From JAFAGX01 sp035623335 (GTDB lineage: Bacteria; Acidobacteriota; Terriglobia; Terriglobales; Acidobacteriaceae): a DNA stretch of 64,000 nt. This document shows positions 53,201-62,366 of the stretch, piece by piece. Within the stretch, counting starts at the first letter, position 1. Each line of letters starts with the position of its first letter. Made by a program: the position numbers and the translations under genes. The stretch covers positions 1 through 64,000 of the forward strand of contig DASPTQ010000290.1 in assembly GCA_035623335.1 (NCBI GenBank). The letters run 5' to 3'. The notes beneath the pieces were generated by a model. It was not told the origin of the DNA and made no database searches. It worked only from the letters and a program-made list of their open reading frames with translations.

Positions 53201-55666
53201 TTGCAAAACTTGCTTCAGGATCTTCGCTATGGCTTGCGGATTCTCGCCAAAGCACCGGCCTTTACGATTGTCTCGGTCCTGACGCTTGCCGTCGGCATCG
53301 GGGCGAATACGGCCATGTTCAGCGTGGTCAACGGGGTTCTGCTGCGTCCGCTTCCGTTTCGGGATCCACAAAAGCTGGTGGCGATCGGCGAGTTCGATAC
53401 CCGTACGGGAAGGGTTGCCGCGGGCAGCCTATCCTATCCGGATCTGATGGACATTCGTACGCGCAATCATTCCTTGGCGGCGGTCGCGGCTTACAACAGC
53501 AACAACCCTCTCACTTTGACGGGAGTCGGACAGGCCTTGCATGTCAAGGTGCAAAGTGTTTCGAGCAATCTATTTCCGTTGCTCGGCGCCGAGGCTTCGC
53601 TCGGCCGAACCTTTCTTGCGGGAGAGGATGATCCCGGACACCACGTGGCGATCTTGAGCGAGGTTTTCTGGCGACGGCAATTTCACGCCGACCCCGCCGT
53701 CATCGGCCGATCGGTCGACCTCAACGGCCGCGCCTACACCATCGTGGGTGTCATGGGCCGAGGTTTTCAGTTTCCGGTTGAGGCCGAAGCCGTAGAGCTG
53801 TGGGTGACCTTTTCCCAGGACGGGGAGGTTGAGCATCCGGATGATCCGAGCGACCAACCGGCAACCGCGCAACGTGGCAATCATTATCTGAACGTGATCG
53901 CCAGATTGAATCCTGGCGTTACCCTCGAGGGTGCCAATGCCGATTTGGCTGCGATTGCGCACGCTCTTGCGCTTGCCTATCCCAACGAAGACTCTTATAC
54001 CGGCATCGGAGCCAGAGCAGAACTCGATGATCTCGTAGGTGACAACCGCAAGCCGCTGCTGGTGCTCTTCGGCGCAGTCGGGCTGGTGCTTTTGATTGCC
54101 TGCGCCAACATTGCCAACCTGCTGCTGGCTCGGGGCGCAAACCGGGCCCATGAAATCGCGATTCGGGCGGCACTCGGTGCCAGTCGATACCGAATTGTGC
54201 GGCAGTTACTGGCCGAAGCGCTCGCGCTTTCCCTCACCGGGGCAGGGTTGGGCGCCTTGCTAGCCACTGGGGCGCTGTCCGCGATCCTGACACTTTATCC
54301 CAGCAACCTACCTCGCGCGGCCGAGATTGGGGTTGACTATCGCGTGTTGCTATTTACGGCCGCCCTGGCGGTTATCACCGGCGTCGTGTTCGGCATTGTC
54401 CCCGCATGGCAAGCTTCAAACCCCAGCCTGACCGGAGTCATGCGGGAGCGGAGCCGAAGCACCACGGCTGGCCGCAGTCCTCATCGCTTACGCGCAGGAC
54501 TGGTGGTCGTCGAAACGGCCGTGGGAATGACGCTGCTCGTCGGTGCGGGCCTGCTCATCCGCAGTTTTGACCGCTTGTCGCGCGTAAACCTGGGACTAAA
54601 TCCGAGCCACGTTCTCACCGCCAACTTCGATCTTTCCGAAACCCGCTACAACCCCGACCAGCAGGACCGTTTCATTCAGGAACTGCTCAATCGCATCCGA
54701 GCCCTGCCTGGAGTGATCCACGCGGCCGGTTCTAATCCATTGCCGCTCCGCGCCGGCGAGATGTCTGTCTCCTTCAACCTGCTGGACCATCCGGTTTCCC
54801 AGGCTGACGAACCCAGTGCCCGCATTTTTGTGGTGGTACCAGGATGGTTCGAGACTCTCGAGATTCCGCTGCTACGCGGTCGCACATTCGACGAACGTGA
54901 CCAACGCAACTCGGCGCCGGTGATCATCATCAACGAGCAGTTCGCCAGGAAGTTCTTTCCCCATGAAGATCCAATCGGCAGGCGGGTGAAAATTGGTGCC
55001 ACAGAGACAGGCCGGGACAGCTACGGGACGCGGCAGGTGGTTGGCGTGATCGGCAACTTCCGCAGAAGCAATGTCGCTGGGTTTCCCGAAGCGGCATTCT
55101 TTGTTCCTTTGGCCCAGCTGATGTGGGGATCGCCGACACTGGTGGTGCGGACGGCGGGTGACCCAAATGAGATCACCCCTCAAATTCGTGGCCTGCTGGC
55201 TTCCATGGATCCGGACGCGCCGTTATACGAAGTGCGTACCTTAAAGGACTACTTCGTTCTCGACCTCGGTCGAGCACGCTTCCAGGCCATCCTGCTCGGG
55301 TTCTTCGCCGGCCTTGCCCTGCTGCTTACCGCCGTGGGCCTCTATGGAGTGATGGCGTATACGGTTGCGCAAAGGACGCAGGAGATTGGGATTCGAGTTG
55401 CCTTGGGCGCAGACCGGGGAGATGTATTGCGCATGATTCTGGTCAAGAGTTTTGTGATCACCGGCGTCGGTCTCGTAATGGGCATCGCTGGCGCATCCAC
55501 ATTGAGACTCTTGCTCTCGAGCTTCTTGTATGAGGTGAAGCCAGCCGACCCCCTAACCTTCGCCATCGTCTCGCTATTGCTGCTCGGTACGAGTACCCTT
55601 GCCAGCTATATTCCGGCGCGGCGCGCGGCGAAGGTCGAGCCGATGGTGGCACTGCGTTACGAGTAG
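53201..55666 (+). CDS. Acidobacterial-type FtsX/MacB-like ABC permease
   Basis: 821 residues from a TTG with GAGGAGG upstream. Layout: cytosolic start LLQDLRYGLRILAKAPAFTI, first helix VLTLAVGIGANTAMFSVVNG, a large periplasmic MacB_PCD domain (about 45-270), three helices of FtsX domain 1 (VLLIACANIANLLLARGANR, ALGASRYRIVRQLLAEALAL), a second periplasmic domain and FtsX domain 2 with helices (LGFFAGLALLLTAVGLYGVM, GIRVALGADRGDVLRMILVK) to the end VEPMVALRYE. This is the ADOP duplication pattern. No ATPase gene is adjacent. Exact substrate unknown; such permeases export antimicrobials or lipoproteins. Confidence 0.9.
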   Translation: MQNLLQDLRYGLRILAKAPAFTIVSVLTLAVGIGANTAMFSVVNGVLLRPLPFRDPQKLVAIGEFDTRTGRVAAGSLSYPDLMDIRTRNHSLAAVAAYNSNNPLTLTGVGQALHVKVQSVSSNLFPLLGAEASLGRTFLAGEDDPGHHVAILSEVFWRRQFHADPAVIGRSVDLNGRAYTIVGVMGRGFQFPVEAEAVELWVTFSQDGEVEHPDDPSDQPATAQRGNHYLNVIARLNPGVTLEGANADLAAIAHALALAYPNEDSYTGIGARAELDDLVGDNRKPLLVLFGAVGLVLLIACANIANLLLARGANRAHEIAIRAALGASRYRIVRQLLAEALALSLTGAGLGALLATGALSAILTLYPSNLPRAAEIGVDYRVLLFTAALAVITGVVFGIVPAWQASNPSLTGVMRERSRSTTAGRSPHRLRAGLVVVETAVGMTLLVGAGLLIRSFDRLSRVNLGLNPSHVLTANFDLSETRYNPDQQDRFIQELLNRIRALPGVIHAAGSNPLPLRAGEMSVSFNLLDHPVSQADEPSARIFVVVPGWFETLEIPLLRGRTFDERDQRNSAPVIIINEQFARKFFPHEDPIGRRVKIGATETGRDSYGTRQVVGVIGNFRRSNVAGFPEAAFFVPLAQLMWGSPTLVVRTAGDPNEITPQIRGLLASMDPDAPLYEVRTLKDYFVLDLGRARFQAILLGFFAGLALLLTAVGLYGVMAYTVAQRTQEIGIRVALGADRGDVLRMILVKSFVITGVGLVMGIAGASTLRLLLSSFLYEVKPADPLTFAIVSLLLLGTSTLASYIPARRAAKVEPMVALRYE

Positions 55667-55702
55667 CTCATGGCTGTTTCAGCGCCACAAGGAAGCATGA
55701 AA

Positions 55703-55721
55703 AGGATCTTTTGAAGATCCT
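55703..55721 (-). terminator. Terminator-like hairpin after rseP
   Basis: AGGATCTT (55703-55710) / AAGATCCT (55714-55721), three-base loop; on the minus strand it is followed by TTTTC. It could end the uppS-rseP operon from one side and the permease gene from the other. Confidence 0.55.
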
Positions 55722-55826
55722 CCTTACGCCAGCCAGGCCACGCCGCTTTTTGCTTGAAGCCAATCAGGAGAACCGACGCCCAAGGCGCAGCCGGAGCAGG
55801 GTTAGACTCTCTGGCAGACGGCCGCT

Positions 55827-57173
55827 CTACGGCAGCCGTCCAGCCAATCCAGGCAGGGTTTTTGCCAGATCGTTGTAGATCAGCATCACGGCGAACAGCA
55901 CCAGGAATACAAAGGCTGCCTGGTAGATACGCTCTTTGATGCGCAGGCTGATATCGCGTCGCATCAACCCCTCGACGAATAACAGCAAGATGACCCCGCC
56001 ATCAAGAATTGGGATGGGCAAGAGGTTAAAAACCCCGAGATTCAGACTGACAGCCGCGCTGAGCTGTATCAGCGGCCACCAGCCCTTCTCCTCGGCGGCT
56101 TCCCCAGCCTGTTGGGCGATGCCGATGGGGCCGGAGATGGTGCGCATCGAGATCTTGCGCTGGATCAGCTTCTCAACCAGCTCAACCAGCATCACCGAAT
56201 CTTTCCGGTTCCGATCGAGGGATCGCTGCAAAGCTTGAGGAAACGGCAGCTGCATCACCTTCATCTCAGTCGTACTCTGAAATCCGATGCGATACCGCTT
56301 TTCGTGGGACGTCTCGCTAGGGGCGAGGACCGGCTGGAGTTGAAAGTGGAGTGTCTGACCTTGGCGAAGCACGGTGAGGTCGACCGGCTTGTCTTTAGTC
56401 TGCTGCAGACGGTCGATCATGTCCTCGAGCGACTGAAGCGGTTTGTCGTCGAGGGCGACAATCTTGTCATCCTCTTTTATACCCGCCTTGGCGGCAGGCA
56501 TACTCGGCTCCATCTCGCCCACGATGATGGATTCGTCGGCGTACCATCCGGCGAAGCCGATCTGAGATTCCCCGGCCGCATTCGGAACTACTAACTTGTC
56601 GAAGCTCTGCTCCCCGCGCTGGATGGTGAGGTCGACCGGCTGATTCGGGTTGAGCCAGATCTTGTAATAAACCTGTTCCCAGGTGGGATTGGTGATGCCA
56701 TCGATGCGGCTGATCCGATCGCCCGCTTGGAGGCCCACTTCGTCCGCAGGAGAACCATGTCTCACCCCGGTGATCACTGCCGGTTTATCCCAGAATACGG
56801 GATACTCATAGTGGAACATGTAAACCCCGGTGAGCAGGCCGATGGCCAGAAGGATGTTCATGGCGGGACCGGCAATCGCGATCATGAAGCGATGCCACCG
56901 AGGATGGGACAAAAATTCTGCCGGGTCTCCAGTTCGGGCATCCATCGGATTCTCGCCGCTCATTTTCACGTATCCGCCGAGCGGAATGGCGCTAATCCGA
57001 TAGTCGGTATCTCCCCGTCGAAAGCCAACGAGACGCTTCCCGAAGCCGATCGAAAACACTTCGACCCTTACTCCCAGGAGTTTGGCGGCTGCGTAGTGAC
57101 CCCATTCATGGATCAGGATCATGAAGCCCAGGACTGCCGCGACCGCCAGTACAGCCGTTAAAAATTCTGACAT
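55827..57173 (-). CDS. rseP: Site-2 intramembrane metalloprotease RseP
   Basis: 448 residues, ending the uppS-cdsA-dxr-rseP gene block; it starts nine bases after the dxr stop. Catalytic HEWGH is at 22-26 in the first helix (VAAVLGFMILIHEWGHYAAA), and the third metal ligand is in NLLPIPILDGG near 385. Two PDZ domains lie between (about 125-290; RHGSPADEVGLQAGDRISRI and AAKAGIKEDDKIVALDDKPL). RseP cleaves anti-sigma factors and leftover signal peptides in the membrane, linking envelope stress to sigma-E. Length is normal for the family. Confidence 0.95.
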   Translation of the reverse strand: MSEFLTAVLAVAAVLGFMILIHEWGHYAAAKLLGVRVEVFSIGFGKRLVGFRRGDTDYRISAIPLGGYVKMSGENPMDARTGDPAEFLSHPRWHRFMIAIAGPAMNILLAIGLLTGVYMFHYEYPVFWDKPAVITGVRHGSPADEVGLQAGDRISRIDGITNPTWEQVYYKIWLNPNQPVDLTIQRGEQSFDKLVVPNAAGESQIGFAGWYADESIIVGEMEPSMPAAKAGIKEDDKIVALDDKPLQSLEDMIDRLQQTKDKPVDLTVLRQGQTLHFQLQPVLAPSETSHEKRYRIGFQSTTEMKVMQLPFPQALQRSLDRNRKDSVMLVELVEKLIQRKISMRTISGPIGIAQQAGEAAEEKGWWPLIQLSAAVSLNLGVFNLLPIPILDGGVILLLFVEGLMRRDISLRIKERIYQAAFVFLVLFAVMLIYNDLAKTLPGLAGRLP

Positions 57174-57182
57174 AAGTTCTTG

Positions 57183-58376
57183 TTACTTCCTCGGGGATGC
57201 AGCTTTGGGACAGCAGCAGTGCTCTTCCACTTTCTTTTGGGCAGTGTGTCGCGCCACCCCATCCACCTTCAGCACCTCTCTTATAGATTCCAGAGGTGTG
57301 CTTCTCGTTTCACCTAAAACCGCGCCAATGATTTCTGGAATTTCATCAAAACCGATCGAACCCTCAAGGAACGCTGCCACCGCCACTTCATCGGCGGCAT
57401 TCAGGGCTACCGTGTGCGCCCCGCCCGCCTCGGCCGCCTTATAAGCCAGCTCTAGACAGGGGAATTTTTCCATATCCGGCGGGCAGAATTCGAGGTGCCG
57501 CAGGTCCATGACCGGGAAGGGCCTATGCGCCTCAATTCGCTCCGGATAGGTCAGTGCGTAAAGGATCGGTAGCCTCATGTCCGCCACCGAGAATTGAGCC
57601 AGCAGGCTGCCATCCACAAACTCCACCATGGAGTGGACGGTAGATTGGGGGTGCACGATAACTTCGATGCGGCTGGTCGGTAAGTTGAACAATCGACAAG
57701 CCTCAATGACCTCGAAGCCCTTGTTCATAAGGGTAGCAGAATCAATCGTGATGCGGCGGCCCATCTTCCAGGTGGGATGATTGAGTGCTTGCTCCGGGGT
57801 GATCGAGCGGAAGTCTGCCCTAGGAGTATGGAGAAAGGGTCCCCCCGACGCCGTTAGCCAGATGCGTCGTACCTCCTCAATCCGGCCGCCGCGTAAGCAC
57901 TGGTGAATCGCATTATGTTCGCTATCAATGGGCAGGAGCGGCGTGCCCTGGCGACAGGCCTCGGCGGTAATCAGATCACCGGCTGCGACCAGACATTCTT
58001 TGTTGGCAAGGCCTACGGTTTTGCCGGCGCGGACCGCTTCGTAGGTTGCCTCCAGCCCGGCCACGCCAACGATGGCGCTGACCACGAAATCCACCTCGCG
58101 ATGGGTGGCAACCCTTACCGTTCCCGCGGTTCCGCAGGTCACTTCGACCCCGGAAATTTGCTCTTGCCGAAGCCGTGCGCGCAGGAGTTCGGCATCAGAC
58201 GGGCTGGCCAGGGAGATGAGGCCAGGTTTCCACCGCTGAGCTTGCTCACAGGCGGCTTCCAGATTCCTTCCTGCCGCCATCGCGACAACCCGGAAGCGCT
58301 CGGGATGCGACTCGACCACGCTAAGCGTGCTTTGCCCGATCGAACCGGTGGAACCAAGAATGGCGATATTTTTCAT
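57183..58376 (-). CDS. dxr: 1-deoxy-D-xylulose 5-phosphate reductoisomerase (Dxr)
   Basis: 397 residues. NADPH site GSTGSIGQSTLSVVES at 8-23, then KTVGLANKECLVAAGDLITA, LLPIDSEHNAIHQCLRGG, LTASGGPFLHTPRADF, NHPTWKMGRRITIDSATLMN and KGFEVIEACRLF: the Dxr metal and substrate motifs. In the usual NKESLV the Ser is Cys here. The enzyme makes MEP from DXP, the committed step of this isoprenoid route. The C-terminal tail (EEHCCCPKAASPRK) has three cysteines in a row. 172 bases separate it from cdsA upstream; rseP starts nine bases after it. Confidence 0.96.
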   Translation of the reverse strand: MKNIAILGSTGSIGQSTLSVVESHPERFRVVAMAAGRNLEAACEQAQRWKPGLISLASPSDAELLRARLRQEQISGVEVTCGTAGTVRVATHREVDFVVSAIVGVAGLEATYEAVRAGKTVGLANKECLVAAGDLITAEACRQGTPLLPIDSEHNAIHQCLRGGRIEEVRRIWLTASGGPFLHTPRADFRSITPEQALNHPTWKMGRRITIDSATLMNKGFEVIEACRLFNLPTSRIEVIVHPQSTVHSMVEFVDGSLLAQFSVADMRLPILYALTYPERIEAHRPFPVMDLRHLEFCPPDMEKFPCLELAYKAAEAGGAHTVALNAADEVAVAAFLEGSIGFDEIPEIIGAVLGETRSTPLESIREVLKVDGVARHTAQKKVEEHCCCPKAASPRK

Positions 58377-58548
58377 GAGTTAAACAGCTTGCCGTGCGGA
58401 GCGTACGGGGCAGAGCGGAAGCTTTCGGCAACCAAAGCCCGGTTCGTCGTAGAGCCTCTTACTGTTTCACAAGACAGCCTGACGGCCACGAATTGCGCCT
58501 TCGCGAAATGGGCCGCAGCGCTCTTCCCGGGGTCAGCTTGAGCGCTGG

Positions 58549-59448
58549 TCACTGCATCACGCGCCAAGCCGCATAGTACCACACGACCGGAGCGGCAAAG
58601 AGCAGCGCATCGATCCGGTCGAGCATCCCTCCATGCCCGGGAAGGATTGCCCCTGAATCCTTTACCCCCGCCCCTCGTTTGATCAACGACTCTACCAGGT
58701 CTCCCAACTGCGCCGCGACATTGATGGCGGCAGAGAGCAATAAGGTCGGTGCGAGTGGAGGCTTCTCGAGCGCGAAGTAGCCATCCCGCCGCTCCATCAG
58801 GTGCGCATTCAGCAACGCCGAGCTGATAGGCAGGGCGTGATTGGCGAGCAACATGCCAACCACCAGGCTAGCAATCAGAGAAGCCAGCGCGCCTTCCCAC
58901 GTCTTATTCGGACTGATTCGGGGCGACAGCCGGTGGCGTCCCAGGGAGCGTCCGACGAAATAGGCGGAGATGTCCCCGACCCAAACCAGCAGCAGCAGGT
59001 ACAGCAACAGAAGCGCGCCCGCCCACTGTTCTCGAGTCTGCACCAAGAATCCGAGCGGAAGAGCGATGTAGGCAAAGGCAAAGACCGACACCGCCGCTGC
59101 CGGAAACCCAGTACGCAAATCCACGCGCCGCGTGCCCACGGTAAGGAAGACAAAAGGGGCAAGCGCCGAGGCGAATCCCACCGAGTAGAGGAAGATTGCC
59201 GTGGTCACCAGAGGCTGATGAGTCGGCGCGAGAGCCAGGAAGAGAAACAGCAGACCGACGAACAGGTAGGTCGGCCAGCGAAAGGGTCGGATGCCATAAG
59301 CTTCCGCCAGCTTGAGCAGTTCCTCAACTGCCAAGAGCGCCACCACTGCCGCGGCCAGGGCAATGACCGGAATCGGTGCCCGCAGGATTAGCAGTAGAAC
59401 AACGGGGATCAGAACGGCTGCGGTGAGAACCCTCTTGAGCAGGTTCAA
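58549..59448 (-). CDS. cdsA: Phosphatidate cytidylyltransferase (CdsA)
   Basis: 299 residues from TTG 59448, which lies just past the uppS stop and has GGAG nine bases upstream; GTG 59463 is another candidate. The ORF is open for 270 bases further upstream, but that lies inside uppS. Eight or so membrane helices (RVLTAAVLIPVVLLLILRAP, FAFAYIALPLGFLV). The CDP-diglyceride synthase signature is in the C-terminal part: LSPRISPNKTWEGALASLIA and KRGAGVKDSGAILPGHGGML followed by DRIDAL. It makes CDP-diacylglycerol from phosphatidic acid and CTP. Confidence 0.93.
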   Translation of the reverse strand: MNLLKRVLTAAVLIPVVLLLILRAPIPVIALAAAVVALLAVEELLKLAEAYGIRPFRWPTYLFVGLLFLFLALAPTHQPLVTTAIFLYSVGFASALAPFVFLTVGTRRVDLRTGFPAAAVSVFAFAYIALPLGFLVQTREQWAGALLLLYLLLLVWVGDISAYFVGRSLGRHRLSPRISPNKTWEGALASLIASLVVGMLLANHALPISSALLNAHLMERRDGYFALEKPPLAPTLLLSAAINVAAQLGDLVESLIKRGAGVKDSGAILPGHGGMLDRIDALLFAAPVVWYYAAWRVMQ

Positions 59449-59453
59449 ATGCC

Positions 59454-60278
59454 TCAGCTCCACACCGTTTTGGCATGCTTCGCGTGGTGGGCTGGCGCTC
59501 CATCGCCGGTCAAGCCACCATAGCGCCGCTCGCGCTTCTGGTATTCCGCGATGCCTTCGAGCAGATGCACGCCCCGGAATTCCGGCCAGAGCGTCGGTGT
59601 AACGTAGATTTCCGCATAGGCAAGCTGCCACAAAAGAAAATTGCTCAAGCGCATTTCTCCGCTGGTGCGGATGACAAGGTCGGGATCGGGCAGCTGGCGG
59701 GTATAGAGGTGGCGGCAAATCGTGTCTTCATCAATCTGCAGATGCTCCAATCCGCCGTTGTTGGCGGCGGCATCGACCATGGAGCGAAACGCGTCCACGA
59801 TCTCGCTGCGGGCGCTGTAATTGAGCGCCAAGGTGAGCACCATCCCCCGGTTGTTGGCGGTCGCTGCCCGCGCCCAGCGCATCTTTTCCTGCACCAGCGG
59901 AGGCAACTCGTATTGCCGCCCAATGTACTCTAAGCGAATATTGTTTTTGTTCAGGGTGGGCAATTCCGCCTTCAGGTAGCGGCCAAGCAGGCCCATGAGG
60001 AAATCCACTTCGCTCTTCGGGCGTTTCTTCCAGTTCTCCTCGGAGAAGGCGTACAGCGTAAGCGCGGGGATGCCGATGCGAGACGCGGTCTCCACCGTTG
60101 AACGTACGGATGCCACCCCGGCGCGATGCCCGGCGATCCGAGGCAAATGGCGTCGGCGCGCCCAACGGCCGTTGCCGTCCATGATAATCGCGATGTGTTT
60201 TGGGAGCCGCCCCGGATCTAGCCGTTGATAAACTTCTGCTTCCCTTCGATCCAGGCCGGCAGGAGCTGTCGGTTGCAA
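59454..60278 (-). CDS. uppS: Undecaprenyl diphosphate synthase (UppS)
   Basis: 274 residues. Cis-prenyltransferase signature HIAIIMDGNGRWARRR (catalytic Asp34) then GHRAGVASVRSTVETASRIG, LYAFSEENWKKRPKSEVDFL and the C-terminal RTSGEMRLSNFLLWQLAYAE. It adds isopentenyl units to farnesyl diphosphate to make the C55 carrier for peptidoglycan. N-terminal 25 residues are an extension beyond the core. The cdsA start overlaps its stop or follows it by five bases, indicating translational coupling. First gene of the block; upstream lies an inverted repeat CTGTGTT (60290-60296) / AACACAG (60305-60311). Confidence 0.95.
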   Translation of the reverse strand: MQPTAPAGLDRREAEVYQRLDPGRLPKHIAIIMDGNGRWARRRHLPRIAGHRAGVASVRSTVETASRIGIPALTLYAFSEENWKKRPKSEVDFLMGLLGRYLKAELPTLNKNNIRLEYIGRQYELPPLVQEKMRWARAATANNRGMVLTLALNYSARSEIVDAFRSMVDAAANNGGLEHLQIDEDTICRHLYTRQLPDPDLVIRTSGEMRLSNFLLWQLAYAEIYVTPTLWPEFRGVHLLEGIAEYQKRERRYGGLTGDGAPAHHAKHAKTVWS

Positions 60279-60733
60279 CGTAACCTCTACTGTGTTTTGA
60301 AACTAACACAGCTCTCTGGTGGTTGCAATGACACTCCGGTGACGGAAAAGCAGGGACGGCCGCTGGTCACCCATGCCTGCCGGTACCTGTGGGCGATTCG
60401 TGGACGGTTATACTCCAAATGGCCGGGATCAGACGACCGCCCCCCTCAAAGTAGAATCTCACCTCTGCCGGGAGATTGGTCGATCTTGCAGATCGTGCAC
60501 CCACCCAAGCTGTACGACGTTTGCATAGGGTTCTGGTGCTGACGGCGGTGCGGCAGCCAAAGTATTAAGCGCAGGCAGGCTAGAGTGGTCATGCTCGAAG
60601 CCGGCGACGCCCCTCAATCGGACTTCAAGGAACATCTCTGGCCTTACTCCTGGCTCTTGGCCTACTTTCTCCACGCCGGCGCCGCGCTGCGGAAGATTCT
60701 GATAAGCTTGCCGCGTTGCGGAGGAGACCTCGG
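60279..60733. other. Divergent intergenic region, no gene seen
   Basis: About 455 bases between uppS and the amidohydrolase gene. Apart from the inverted repeat CTGTGTT-N8-AACACAG just ahead of uppS (60290-60311) no site stands out. Short ORFs on both strands lack support. Confidence 0.4.
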
Positions 60734-62023
60734 ATGCGCCGGATATTTGTTCTGCTTGCCTGCTGGCTATTGCTCCCGATGTTGGCCACTGGGCAAGCGC
60801 AGCCGCGGATTGTGATTCGCGCGGGAAGATTGGTCGATGGAAAGAGCGAGAAACCGTTGGACAATGTGCTGATCCAGGTGGAAGGAGACAAGATTATATC
60901 CGTCACCGCAGCCGGGAGTGCGCCCGCGGGTGTGCGGGTCGTCGACCTGGGGAACGCGACGGTTCTCCCTGGATTCATCGACGCACACACCCATCTGCTC
61001 TTGCATGGCGACACTACGCCGGAGGAATACGATGCCCAATTGCTAAAGGAATCGATTCCGTACCGGGCGATTCTGGCGGCACGCAATGCCCAGATTGCGA
61101 TCTCGCATGGCTTCACCGCGATGCGTGACCTGGAAACCGAGGGAGCGATGTACGCGGATGTAGATGTCAAGAAGGCAATTGCAAACGGCGAAGTGCCCGG
61201 CCCGCGGCTGCAGGTGGCCACACGGGCGATGACGCCCACAGGCATGTACCCGCTGCTCGATTATTCCTGGGAGTTGAAGGTGCCTACGGGCGTGCAATAT
61301 GTCGATGGCGACGACGGTGCACGCAAAGCGGTGCGCGAACAGGTGATGTACGGAGCAGACTGGATCAAGTATTACTCGGATGGGCGCGTACACTTTGATA
61401 CGGATGGCCGCTTACGCTCTAAAGCACTGTTCACCGATGAAGAGGCCAGGGTCATCGTCGAGGAAGCGCACCGGTTGGGAAGGAAAGTCGCTGCGCACGC
61501 CATCGGCAGCGACGGCATTGCGGCTGCTCTTCGCGCCGGCGTGGACACCATTGAGCACGGCGATGGTCTTACCGATACGCTCATGGACGAAATGGTCCGG
61601 CAAGGCGTCTATTGGGTGCCGACGATCACTGTGGACCGCAACCTAGCGGCGGGCAGCAAGGACGAGTTTTGGAAGAAGACTTTCGACTTGCAACGGGAGA
61701 ACTTTGCCCAGGCTAGGCAGAAGGGAGTGAAGATCGCTCTAGGCACAGACGCGGGCGGATTCGACTGGAAAAAAGTAAATCAAGCCAAGGAGTTCGAATA
61801 TTACGTCGAGTATGGCATGACACCGATGCAAGCTATTCGAACGGGAACCGCGGTTGCCGCGGAGTTGCTGGGCTGGAGTGATAACGCCGGAACCGTCGAA
61901 GCCGGCAAATGGGCGGACCTTGTGGCAGTGAGCGGCGATCCCCTCCGAGACATCAGGGAACTGCAGAATGTAAAGTTCGTGATGAAAGCTGGAGTCATTT
62001 TCAAGAACGAACTGGCAAAGTAA
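60734..62023 (+). CDS. Secreted amidohydrolase (imidazolonepropionase/prolidase-like)
   Basis: 429 residues from ATG 60734, with GGAGGAG before it. Signal peptide (RRIFVLLACWLLLPMLATGQ). Metal-dependent amidohydrolase fold: GFIDAHTHLLLHG (HxH), then a probable carbamylated or ligand Lys in WIKYYSDG, AAHAIGSDGIAAALRAGVDT (His), IEHGDGLTDTLMDEMVRQGV (His) and LGTDAGGFDW (Asp). The C-terminal blade WADLVAVSGDPLRDIRELQN is typical of Xaa-Pro dipeptidase-like amidohydrolases in Acidobacteriota. A periplasmic hydrolase of C-N bonds; substrate unknown. No operon partners. Confidence 0.9.
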   Translation: MRRIFVLLACWLLLPMLATGQAQPRIVIRAGRLVDGKSEKPLDNVLIQVEGDKIISVTAAGSAPAGVRVVDLGNATVLPGFIDAHTHLLLHGDTTPEEYDAQLLKESIPYRAILAARNAQIAISHGFTAMRDLETEGAMYADVDVKKAIANGEVPGPRLQVATRAMTPTGMYPLLDYSWELKVPTGVQYVDGDDGARKAVREQVMYGADWIKYYSDGRVHFDTDGRLRSKALFTDEEARVIVEEAHRLGRKVAAHAIGSDGIAAALRAGVDTIEHGDGLTDTLMDEMVRQGVYWVPTITVDRNLAAGSKDEFWKKTFDLQRENFAQARQKGVKIALGTDAGGFDWKKVNQAKEFEYYVEYGMTPMQAIRTGTAVAAELLGWSDNAGTVEAGKWADLVAVSGDPLRDIRELQNVKFVMKAGVIFKNELAK

Positions 62024-62366
62024 ATTACGCCAAGCGAACACGCAACTGGAGCAGGTCGGCACGCGGCGTCGGGTGACGGAAGTACGAAGCATCAGGTGAG
62101 GCGACTGCCTTCGTCGCGACTCTGGCACACCGCTTGTGCACAAAAGAGGTCAGAGCTATTCGAGGCTGATTTCCGGTTTGCCGACCATCTGCTCGGAACC
62201 GGCTGGATTGACGAGAATCCAATTGGCAATCAGCCATTCCGCGAGGACTTTGAGCTTACGCCGCTGTCGAACTGGCAAAAGTAACAGATCCGTTCCTGAA
62301 GCGCTCCGGCAACAATTTCTTCTGTGTAACGTTGGCTTCAGATTCGCCTGCTTAGGAGTTGGCACT
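62024..62366. other. Intergenic stretch with a possible coding remnant
   Basis: About 343 bases. One plus-strand frame (62139-62284) reads KRSELFEADFRFADHLLGTG then WIDENPIGNQPFREDFELTP, which looks like protein sequence but has no start or known family; a decayed gene end is possible. Confidence 0.3.
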
